Positions 7,988 to 15,599 of a stretch of DNA of 64,000 nucleotides are shown in pieces; positions within the stretch are counted from its first letter, which is position 1; every line of letters starts with the position of its first letter. Origin of the DNA: Anaerolineales bacterium (GTDB taxonomy: Bacteria > Chloroflexota > Anaerolineae > Anaerolineales > Villigracilaceae). The position numbers were made by a program, and so were the translations under genes. The stretch lies in NCBI GenBank assembly GCA_030583925.1, contig CP129482.1, positions 1,798,001-1,862,000 of the forward strand, given 5' to 3'. The notes beneath the pieces are model-generated. The model was not told the origin of the DNA. It made no database searches and was given only the letters and a program-made list of their open reading frames with translations.

Positions 7988-10006
7988 TTATTCCTCTGTC
8001 AGCAATGATTTAGCCAACATAACCAATAAGGCATGCATTTGATAGCGGTCCAATTCAGGCACATATTCCAATAGCCCGCGATCCACAAGAGTCTTTATGA
8101 CAGGCTTTGGATCATCCATTTGCCACACGAATTTCATCGCCTCCATGTCAAAGGTAGCCGGCTTAGGCGCAAAGACGCCAAGATAGGCGTAACATTCCCT
8201 CATTTTATCGTCAAGATGATCAAGGCTTCTTTGAAGCAGGGCTGCGACGGTTGGAGTGGTCTCGGTTAAAAGATCGGTTCGATCCGCGGGGGCAATAGAC
8301 TCAAGAAGTTTGGCACCTTCGCGCAATTCATCAATCAATTGTGAAACTCCAAATCCGTAATTTGCCTCAGCATGCAACAATCGTCCAGCGACTTGCAGAG
8401 CGAGAGGCAATCCTTCAAGTTCCTGTACGAGGACCAGGCACTCGCTGGGGTGCTGATTGATAACACTGGGCGCCAACTGCCTCAAGAGTTCAAGAGCATC
8501 CTCATCTTTTAGAACCTTTAAGCGATAAATATTTTCTGCTACCGGTGAGAGTGCGTTTGCAATTGCATCCAGACGAGTAGTGATTAGTGTCGCGCACCCG
8601 GGGCCGCCGACCTTGAAAGGCACCGCATCTTCTACCTTCCATACATCGTCGATGATCAACAACATGCGTTTATTGCGAAGCAAACCCGCCAGCAGATTTT
8701 GTGCCTCTTCGATGGATTTGGCTTTTAAAATCTCGTCCGTTCCCAATGCGCGCCCCCATGTTGCCATTTCCGATAAAATGTTTGGTTCCTGGCCCAAAGA
8801 AGTCCACAACACACCATCGGGGAAGATTTTTTCAATATCGGGATCATACGCCAGAGCCGACGCGATTGTGGTTTTGCCCACGCCCGGCCACCCTTTGATT
8901 GCTGTGAGTACTTGCAGTGAAGCTCCACCTTCAGTTGAAAGGCTTAATCTTGCTTTCAGTGCGCTGATATCATCATCGCGTCCGATCATCAACGAAGGAC
9001 GAGGTGGAGCGCTTCCGGGCCGAAACAGGGTCGGCTGGTTTATATTGATGACGGGATTGTTGATTTGAGTTCCAATCTTACTGACATCGCCGCTTGTGGA
9101 AGCCAAGATGTCACCGCCAGCGCTTGATCCTTCAATATTAATCCTGCCTGATTGGGCTTCCTCTTTTCTCTCTTTGTCAACTGCACTCTTGTCACCTTGT
9201 TTATTATCTTTGTTCATAAGGTTATCCTCCCGCAAATATATGCGATTATTGCTACCGGAAATGATTACACTCTTGGTTACAGTGCCACTCACATCGACAC
9301 CTTGTCCCGTGGAATTTGGCGATTCAGCCAGGACAACTTTAAGAGGTAATTGGAATACTAGAATTGGCGAAATTTCTAATTGTTCGGATACTGCATAGGT
9401 TTTTATTGTCTTCGAAGCCACATTCAATTTCCCTTTGTACACTTCCAGCATCAAAACCAATTCCCCAGCCTTCTTGGGGGTAAGTAGAAATTTATGTACA
9501 TCGGAATCTTCATTGATAGGCATCGATATGTTTTTCTGCTGAATCTTTGGCTCAAAATCAGGGGATATTAGTCGGAGAGTAATTTCTGCGACTTGTACAC
9601 CTCTTGATCTCTGATAGAACTCAATTTCAAAATCCTTTGATGTCTTAACATCCTCACCCTCGATTCTCGTTATTTCTGCTAAATGTAAGAATGCCTTTAA
9701 TCCATTTGATTCCAAGAGCCGAATCATAACTAATAGCTCGATTGCTCGACCAACATGAACTGTTTTTGGAATAGCAACGTCTAACACCCTTTTCGAAACC
9801 ACAGTTGTTATTTTTTCTCCACCCTTGTTTTGTTTTTCAAAAGCCTGCCGGAAGTTTGCGATGAAACTAACCACCCCTATGATAACCGCGACAATCAACA
9901 ACCCCCAGGCGCCGCTCCACTCGGGATACAGATACAGGCTGATCCCAAAGGTGGCAAAAGCCAGAATAGCAGCCAGAAATAAATATCGCTTGTCCAAGCC
10001 CATCAT
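7988..10006 (-). CDS. Membrane-anchored NB-ARC switch ATPase
   Basis: The ATG at 10006 is chosen because AGGAG lies five bases upstream; it gives 672 residues. Two hydrophobic segments occupy roughly residues 5-25 and 33-50, then comes a beta-rich region to about 250, a Lys/Glu linker, a Gly/Ser/Asn-rich stretch, and an NB-ARC module: IGRDDDISALKARL, Walker A GWPGVGKTT, Walker B LLIIDDVW, ITTRLDAI, GLPLALQVAGRLL and YQMHALLVMLAK at the end. The NB-ARC half closely matches the protein at 4540-5631. The TPR-TIR gene starts four bases after its stop. Inferred role: a switch ATPase tethered to the membrane that works with the neighbouring TPR-TIR effector. The function of the beta-rich part is unknown. 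Confidence 0.87.
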   Translation of the reverse strand: MMGLDKRYLFLAAILAFATFGISLYLYPEWSGAWGLLIVAVIIGVVSFIANFRQAFEKQNKGGEKITTVVSKRVLDVAIPKTVHVGRAIELLVMIRLLESNGLKAFLHLAEITRIEGEDVKTSKDFEIEFYQRSRGVQVAEITLRLISPDFEPKIQQKNISMPINEDSDVHKFLLTPKKAGELVLMLEVYKGKLNVASKTIKTYAVSEQLEISPILVFQLPLKVVLAESPNSTGQGVDVSGTVTKSVIISGSNNRIYLREDNLMNKDNKQGDKSAVDKERKEEAQSGRINIEGSSAGGDILASTSGDVSKIGTQINNPVININQPTLFRPGSAPPRPSLMIGRDDDISALKARLSLSTEGGASLQVLTAIKGWPGVGKTTIASALAYDPDIEKIFPDGVLWTSLGQEPNILSEMATWGRALGTDEILKAKSIEEAQNLLAGLLRNKRMLLIIDDVWKVEDAVPFKVGGPGCATLITTRLDAIANALSPVAENIYRLKVLKDEDALELLRQLAPSVINQHPSECLVLVQELEGLPLALQVAGRLLHAEANYGFGVSQLIDELREGAKLLESIAPADRTDLLTETTPTVAALLQRSLDHLDDKMRECYAYLGVFAPKPATFDMEAMKFVWQMDDPKPVIKTLVDRGLLEYVPELDRYQMHALLVMLAKSLLTEE

Positions 10007-10063
10007 GTTTTCTCCTTTGTGGGACGCGTCAAATATATCATTTGATTTCAAACGTGTAAACGC

Positions 10064-11647
10064 TCAAGCGTTCGGGGAGTTCAGAAATTCTTCCAGTTTG
10101 TCAGCCTCAGGCGAACCAATGTGACGATACAGCCGAATTGCTTCTTGCAGTCGCTTTAAAGCTTGTTCGTTTCGATCCATTTGTAAATCTATGGACGCCT
10201 GATTTTGCAGCGCATCAGCCTGTCCTTTGATATCGCCGATTTCCGTGGCTATTTCGAGATGTTTCTCAAAATACTGTTGTGCCAATTCAAGTTCCCCAAG
10301 AACCTTGTAATCACTGCCGATATTGGCAAATGCATTCCCCTCCCCATATCGGTCGCCAATTTTTTGCGCAATTTCTAAAGCACGTTGATGATATTCCAGT
10401 GCATCTTTCACCTTTTCCAAAAATCGCAAGGCGGTGCCGGCGTTCAGGGTATCCACCCCCTCTCCATATTGATCGCCTATTTCCTGATCCAGAGCCAATG
10501 CCTTTTGAAAATGCTCGAGTGCCTGAGGATATTCGCTTCGGGCCAAGTAATAGTTTCCGAAGTTGGTGAATGAATCCCGCTGAATGACTTTGCTATTCAA
10601 TTCCCGCCCAATGAGATTTTGGCTTTCGTAAGCAGCGAGCGCATCGTCAAACTTTCCCAGGCGCACCAGCAAGTTTCCCAGGTTTCCCAGCCCGTTGGCT
10701 TCGCTTTTTCGAAAACCCAGCTCGTGATCCCTGGCTATACTTGTTTCAAAATACTCCTGTACCTTTGTTAAATCACCGAGGCGAATATTCACGATGGCAA
10801 GATTGTCCAAAGCCATGCTGACTCCATACTGGTCACCGAGTTGATTTGCGATCTGTATCTGTTTCTCAATATAATCGCGCGCATCCCGATAAGCCCCCTT
10901 TTTGATTAGAATATTGCCTATCTCCCCCAGCACATTTTCCTGTCCATAGAGATTTCCCGTTTCAGTGAATATCTTCAATGCCTCGTGGAAGGCGCTAAGC
11001 GCGCGATCGAAGTCACCGACGGCATCATATGCCAATCCCAAATTTCCAAGCGCATTCGCCTGCCCCTGCCAATCACCGAGAGATACCATCATGGCACGAC
11101 ATTTTTCCAAGTGCGCTATCGCCTGTTCAAATCGACCCGACTGAGCAAAAAGCATGCCCAAATTTCCAAGTTGAGACGCCTCGTGTTTGTGGTTCCCACT
11201 TTCAATGGCAAGCAATAACGCCTCACGAAAACAACCTTCTGCCAGATCAACCCTTCCAATTTCGTTATATACGATGCCAAGATTACCCAAATGATTCGAC
11301 TTTGAAGATCTATCATCGAGAAGTTCAGCTGAGTCGATTGCCGCCTTCAGCCATTCAATCCTTTGGGCTGGCGGTTGGCGCATGCTCAAGATTGTGGCTC
11401 CTGCATCCGGATAAAAGGAACTCAGTATCGCCGCGGTCCGATTTGATCCTGCATTGGTGGCTGCCCATTTCTGTCCCATCTGGATATTTTGCCAGTCAAG
11501 GTCAAATCGTTGTAGCGCAATAATGGCGTTATCCGTACCAGACCGGTAAAGGCGGTGGCATTCCCTCAATGTCTGTTGAAAATAACGGGCATGTATTAAT
11601 TCGGCGGCGTAGAGGTTAGGCACGACAGACTCCCTGAATCCAGTCAA
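10064..11647 (-). CDS. TPR-repeat protein (about ten repeats)
   Basis: This 527-residue protein starts with the shared helical domain (ELIHARYFQQTLRECHRLYR, FDLDWQNIQMGQKW) and continues with PDAGATILSMRQPPAQRIEW and about ten 40-residue TPRs of the form GNLGxAYxxxGxxxxAL. The start overlaps the stop of the upstream TPR gene by four bases (ATGA), which indicates coupling. The membrane NB-ARC gene follows 57 bases later. It has no enzymatic motif; a superhelical scaffold that recruits partners or senses a ligand is likely. Confidence 0.82.
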   Translation of the reverse strand: MTGFRESVVPNLYAAELIHARYFQQTLRECHRLYRSGTDNAIIALQRFDLDWQNIQMGQKWAATNAGSNRTAAILSSFYPDAGATILSMRQPPAQRIEWLKAAIDSAELLDDRSSKSNHLGNLGIVYNEIGRVDLAEGCFREALLLAIESGNHKHEASQLGNLGMLFAQSGRFEQAIAHLEKCRAMMVSLGDWQGQANALGNLGLAYDAVGDFDRALSAFHEALKIFTETGNLYGQENVLGEIGNILIKKGAYRDARDYIEKQIQIANQLGDQYGVSMALDNLAIVNIRLGDLTKVQEYFETSIARDHELGFRKSEANGLGNLGNLLVRLGKFDDALAAYESQNLIGRELNSKVIQRDSFTNFGNYYLARSEYPQALEHFQKALALDQEIGDQYGEGVDTLNAGTALRFLEKVKDALEYHQRALEIAQKIGDRYGEGNAFANIGSDYKVLGELELAQQYFEKHLEIATEIGDIKGQADALQNQASIDLQMDRNEQALKRLQEAIRLYRHIGSPEADKLEEFLNSPNA

Positions 11648-12852
11648 CCGCCTTCAACGGCTTGTTTCCACTTCTCAAGGTTTTCACGAACCATGTTGTG
11701 GGTGGGATCGTCCACCTGCTCCAGCATCTGCAATGATTCGTTTCCAAGCGAAATGGCGCGTTCCAGGTCACCATCAAGACCATGACACATGGCAATGTGG
11801 AACAACGCCATTCCGGCGGACCGAGAGTCTCCGATGGATTGAGCCATATTCAATTGGATCTGGTATTGGCCGATTGCCTCGCGAAGCCGGCCTTGTTTCC
11901 GAAATACATTCCCTAGTCCTCCGATTGCATTGATTTGGCGGCGGGCATCCTTAATTTCCATTGCTAAAACCAGTTGACGATAATAGTACTCAGATGCTTT
12001 CTCAAGCTCGCCCATCTCCTCGAAAGACACGCCCATATTTCCAAGTGCTGTGACCTGACCGCGCTTATCCCCGATTTCCTCGGCAATGGCAAAGTACATT
12101 TGATGATGTTCAAAGGCCAGGGGATGATTGCCTATGGCGTCATAAATTGCTCCCATGCTGCCAAGCGCCTCTCCTTCCCCCTGACGGTCTCCGATTTCGC
12201 GGGCGATGCTTACATGTTGTTGATTGTACTGAATCGCCTTTTCGTAATCACCCAGATAATAATAGGCATTGCCAAGATTCCCTAGATCCGTACCCTCGCC
12301 TCTGCGATCCCCGACATTTCGATCAATGTCCAATGCCCTCTCATAAAACTGGATGGCCTGTTTAACATTGCCTTTTGCGGCATAAGCCATCCCGAGATTG
12401 CCCAGTTGATTTGCAATGCCAAGCTGATCTGAAATTTCGCCATAGAGATTGAGAGCCCGCATATAGTATGTGATGGCCGTATCCAGCTGCCCCAATTTTG
12501 CGTAGGCTACGCCCAGCTTTGCAGTCGTATCCGCTTTCCCCTGCACGTCCTTCAAAAATTCGGAAGCCGTATACCCGGATTGCAGCCAGTTTATACGCTG
12601 GTCAAACGGTTGAAGTAAATCCAGGATTTCGAGGACGGCGATACGACGATTCACCTGAGCCGCCAGCTCATGCCTGGCGGTATTTGTGGCGGACCACGCC
12701 TGGCCATTCTGAATGTTTTCCCAGTTCATGTCAAAGAGGGCAAGTGCTCGCGTGAGCGATGGACCACCCTTCAAAAAAGAGCGATTTATCTCCAGCGCAG
12801 TATTATAAAAACAGACCGAGTGATGAAGGCTGGCGGTAAATGCGCTGACCAT
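11644..12852 (-). CDS. TPR-repeat protein
   Basis: The 402-residue protein carries the shared N-terminal domain (LHHSVCFYNTALEINRSFLK, FDMNWENIQNGQAW) and then about seven TPRs of 40 residues. The ribosome binding site AGGAAA lies about 10 bases before the ATG and overlaps the stop codon of an alternative frame of the small membrane-protein gene upstream. Its own stop overlaps the next TPR start by four bases. Predicted as a partner-binding arm of the split STAND locus. Confidence 0.8.
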   Translation of the reverse strand: MVSAFTASLHHSVCFYNTALEINRSFLKGGPSLTRALALFDMNWENIQNGQAWSATNTARHELAAQVNRRIAVLEILDLLQPFDQRINWLQSGYTASEFLKDVQGKADTTAKLGVAYAKLGQLDTAITYYMRALNLYGEISDQLGIANQLGNLGMAYAAKGNVKQAIQFYERALDIDRNVGDRRGEGTDLGNLGNAYYYLGDYEKAIQYNQQHVSIAREIGDRQGEGEALGSMGAIYDAIGNHPLAFEHHQMYFAIAEEIGDKRGQVTALGNMGVSFEEMGELEKASEYYYRQLVLAMEIKDARRQINAIGGLGNVFRKQGRLREAIGQYQIQLNMAQSIGDSRSAGMALFHIAMCHGLDGDLERAISLGNESLQMLEQVDDPTHNMVRENLEKWKQAVEGG

Positions 12853-12908
12853 GCTGAAATTTTCCTAATTCTTTTTGGAACTTGTTTCAATAATATCGTC
12901 TGCCACCT

Positions 12909-13154
12909 TTACCTTATTGATCTCCACGCCCACACCTTGATTATCCTCGGAAGGATTCCGCCTCCCGAACTCTCAGCATCACTGATCCTAATCGCTGGCT
13001 TGTTCTCGGATGTCCGGTTGGAAGCATCAAGATCCAGTTTCATACCCAGTGGCGCATTAATTTTCGCCTTGACGCTTTTCCGAAATATGAGATAGCCAGA
13101 GACAACAACGATTGCAACCAGGGCGACAATCAGGATGACTGAGGTTGAGTCCAT
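12909..13154 (-). CDS. Small membrane protein, probably frameshifted
   Basis: Translation from the ATG at 13154 (AGGAG ten bases upstream) gives 81 residues: one N-terminal membrane helix (SVILIVALVAIVVVSGYLIF) and a short charged tail that ends at 12909. From about 12950 a neighbouring frame continues with well-behaved sequence (EDNQGVGVEINKVKVADDII, then ETSSKKN) to a stop at 12865 that sits right at the ribosome binding site of the next gene. This suggests a one-base frameshift, true or a sequencing error, and an original protein of about 95 residues. The motif QGVGVEINKVK resembles the QGVDVSGTV stretch in the membrane NB-ARC protein. Function unknown. Confidence 0.6.
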   Translation of the reverse strand: MDSTSVILIVALVAIVVVSGYLIFRKSVKAKINAPLGMKLDLDASNRTSENKPAIRISDAESSGGGILPRIIKVWAWRSIR

Positions 13155-13156
13155 TC

Positions 13157-14734
13157 TTACAATTCTCCTTTCGTGCTGGCAAAGGCTTGTTCCCATTCCA
13201 TAATCTGATTTCGAATGATACCAGCATTTCCATCCTGCAATTGTTCACAAACAGCAAGGGCGCTTCTTCCCAAGGCGATTGCTTGTGGATAGTCTCTGGC
13301 TTCTGCATAAGCAATCGCCAGATTGAATGTGCTAATGGCCTCGTATCGGCGATTCCCAAGCTCTCTGTAAATGCGAATGGCAGACTGATGATACGGGATG
13401 GCCTCTGCCCTCCTGCCTGTGGACAAAAGTACATTGCCGATATTGTTTAGGGCGTCGCCTTCAATTTGTCGTTCGGACATTTCCCGAGCTAATGTAAGTT
13501 GAAGATGGTAGAGTTCCAAAGCTTTGTCAAAGTTTCCCAGGTTTTTGAAGACGACACCCATGTTTCCCAACGCTGCGCTTTCTCCCCGCCGGTCCCCGAT
13601 TTCCCTGCTTATCTCGAGTTGTTTCTCACATAGTTGACTGGCTTTTTGGTAATCACCGAGGGCTGAAAAGGCAAGGCCAAGATTACCAAGCGCATTGACT
13701 TCTCCCTCCCGATAGCCAATCTCCTGAACAAGGCCCAGGTGTTGTTGGTGGTAATGAATAGCCTGTTCATACTCTCCACGAGAAGCATAGAGCAGCCCCA
13801 GATTGCTCAAGGCATTGCTAATGTTCTGCCGGTCTTGAACCAAGCGCGAAAGGGCAAGGCAATCTTCTAAAAGGGTGGATGCCTTCTCCAAGTCGCCGGC
13901 AGAAAGATGAAGCAACCCCAGATTTCCAAGTACTCTGGCTTCTCCCCGTTGATCGCCTATCAGACGCACCAAATCCAGGCACTGCTCATACAGCACTAAT
14001 GCTTGGGCATTGTCACCGGTACGAACACAGACCATAGCCAAATTGTTGAGAGCCTTTGCTTCAAGTGCGGGATCGGCAGTTTCACGAAAGATATTCAGGG
14101 CACTTTTCAAATTTTCACTGGCGATTGCGTAATTGCCCCTGCTGATATCTACACTCGCAAACCCGGTTAATGCCAGCCCCTCCCCTTTCTTGTCTGCTGA
14201 TTTGACAAATAATTTGCGGGCTTGTTCAAAACACAAATAGGCTTTTTCATACTGCCCCAAGTATTGATTAATGACCCCAAGATTATTCAGGTCGGTTGCC
14301 TCACCGTTTATATTCCCCAATTGCCGATCGATTGCCAGCGCTTTCTCGTGATGCTCCAATGCCTCTTTAATAAGCGCCATCTCCGAATACGCCATCCCCA
14401 AATTCCCCAAATGCACTGCTTGAGAGGTACGATCCCCCAGTTTTCGAGCGGCGGAGAGGGCGGCCTCCAGCCATCGAATTCGATCTTTCGGATGCAAACG
14501 GATCGCAAGGAGGCTGGCTCCAACATCAGGAAATCTATTGCAGAGATTTACGAAGCCATCCTGATCGGCAATCCAGTCTTGTGCCGCCTGGATGTTCGCC
14601 CATTCCAAATCGAATTTATTCAATCCCTCAATGATATTCTCTTTTCCCTTCCCATAAAGCACGTTGGCAGTTTCCAGCTCATGGAAAAAGAAGGTAGCAA
14701 ACCGCAGTTTTGCTTTGTGTAGGGTAGGCATCAT
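13157..14734 (-). CDS. TPR-repeat protein, first gene of the STAND operon
   Basis: The 525-residue protein shows the shared N-terminal domain (LRFATFFFHELETANVLYGK, FDLEWANIQAAQDW), the PDVGASLLAIRLHPKDRI segment and about nine to ten TPR repeats. It stands first in the minus-strand run; a promoter with a perfect -10 lies 74 bases upstream. Three bases separate its stop from the small membrane-protein gene. There is no catalytic motif. It is likely a binding scaffold; the near-identical repeat pattern among the six TPR genes suggests duplication from a common ancestor. Confidence 0.82.
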   Translation of the reverse strand: MMPTLHKAKLRFATFFFHELETANVLYGKGKENIIEGLNKFDLEWANIQAAQDWIADQDGFVNLCNRFPDVGASLLAIRLHPKDRIRWLEAALSAARKLGDRTSQAVHLGNLGMAYSEMALIKEALEHHEKALAIDRQLGNINGEATDLNNLGVINQYLGQYEKAYLCFEQARKLFVKSADKKGEGLALTGFASVDISRGNYAIASENLKSALNIFRETADPALEAKALNNLAMVCVRTGDNAQALVLYEQCLDLVRLIGDQRGEARVLGNLGLLHLSAGDLEKASTLLEDCLALSRLVQDRQNISNALSNLGLLYASRGEYEQAIHYHQQHLGLVQEIGYREGEVNALGNLGLAFSALGDYQKASQLCEKQLEISREIGDRRGESAALGNMGVVFKNLGNFDKALELYHLQLTLAREMSERQIEGDALNNIGNVLLSTGRRAEAIPYHQSAIRIYRELGNRRYEAISTFNLAIAYAEARDYPQAIALGRSALAVCEQLQDGNAGIIRNQIMEWEQAFASTKGEL

Positions 14735-14807
14735 CTGTTTTCTTTCAGTCTAGGTCTGGAAGGCACAGACGGGCTGCATTTCATCCGATGATCATGCTCG
14801 CAAAGAA

Positions 14808-14836
14808 ATTATACAGGGCTTGGATGAATCAAGAAA
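14808..14836 (-). promoter_or_regulatory. Candidate promoter of the STAND/TPR operon
   Basis: On the minus strand a perfect -10 hexamer TATAAT (14813-14808) is preceded, 17 bases away, by TTTCTT (14836-14831), a weak -35 match. Transcription would start near 14800 and leave a leader of about 65 bases. The position just before the first gene of the run supports it. Confidence 0.45.
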
Positions 14837-14933
14837 CATCCTGCATTCCACTTCTGGGTACCAGTTCTACCATACCTTGATTGCAATTGATACCCTGTTG
14901 GATGTCGAGAAACACGGAGAACCAAATGCCAAA

Positions 14934-14956
14934 CGACCCCGGCATTCCCGGGGTCG
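14934..14956 (-). terminator. Hairpin after the transfer operon, possible terminator
   Basis: A perfect nine-base-pair G+C-rich stem, CGACCCCGG with CCGGGGTCG and a five-base loop, lies about 50 bases beyond the stop of the last transfer-operon gene (15009). On the minus strand it is followed only by GTTTGGCATTT, so the U-run is poor. It may work as a weak or factor-assisted terminator. Confidence 0.45.
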
Positions 14957-15008
14957 GAATAAGGTGGTGTATTAGGTTATATACTTGATGCAAGAGTCTG
15001 TATGCCGA

Positions 15009-15557
15009 TTATCGAATCGTATACATCCATAGGCAATCCGATTGTCCCAGTACTTGACCTGTCAGAACCTTCCAAGCCAGGGGAAGTTCCAAATCGAACA
15101 GGAGTCCGCAACTCAAGACAGATAATTCATGACAAGTTGTATTTCGGGGCAGGGAGAACAATGGATTTCGTTCTGCGTATTGAGATAGCCGGCTTTGCTT
15201 ATCCCGCCGAATCTGGTGAATATCGTTTGGTGAAAGGGGACTAAAGACTAACTTACTATTGCCAGTATCCGATGCGCAGATTAACGCCTGTGGTGCGTCG
15301 AACACCTCCACCATCTGCAGATTTAGGTCATAGCCGCAAACCTTTGTTGCTACCCTATTAAGCCAACCAAGCGGATCATCCACGCGCACATCACATGCCA
15401 GTTTTTCACGCTTGATCCGCAAATCCTGCATCGCCCACAATACAATCTGTTCCCGCACACCGTCAATCGCCTTTCTCTGACGCTCATTCCCGGCGCTGAT
15501 CAACGCACCGAAGAAAATCACGGCAACGGCTACTACAAGAGCAAGAATTATTTCCAT
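15009..15557 (-). CDS. Membrane-anchored protein of unknown function
   Basis: The 182-residue protein begins with one hydrophobic segment (IILALVVAVAVIFFGALISA), followed by a charged soluble part with no motif I recognise. The start has AAAGGA about nine bases upstream. It is the last gene of the transfer operon, 42 bases after the Thr-Pro-linker surface protein. A signal-anchored periplasm-facing or cytoplasmic accessory protein of the transfer machine is possible; this is only a context inference. Confidence 0.6.
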   Translation of the reverse strand: MEIILALVVAVAVIFFGALISAGNERQRKAIDGVREQIVLWAMQDLRIKREKLACDVRVDDPLGWLNRVATKVCGYDLNLQMVEVFDAPQALICASDTGNSKLVFSPLSPNDIHQIRRDKQSRLSQYAERNPLFSLPRNTTCHELSVLSCGLLFDLELPLAWKVLTGQVLGQSDCLWMYTIR

Positions 15558-15599
15558 TTTTTACATTCCTTTCGGTTGGATTTGTTCATCATCTCTCGA

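Noticed and set aside
939..14734. Long plus-strand open frames opposite the TPR genes
   Set aside because: They are antisense shadows: no start signals, and the minus strand carries coherent TPR and NB-ARC sequence throughout.
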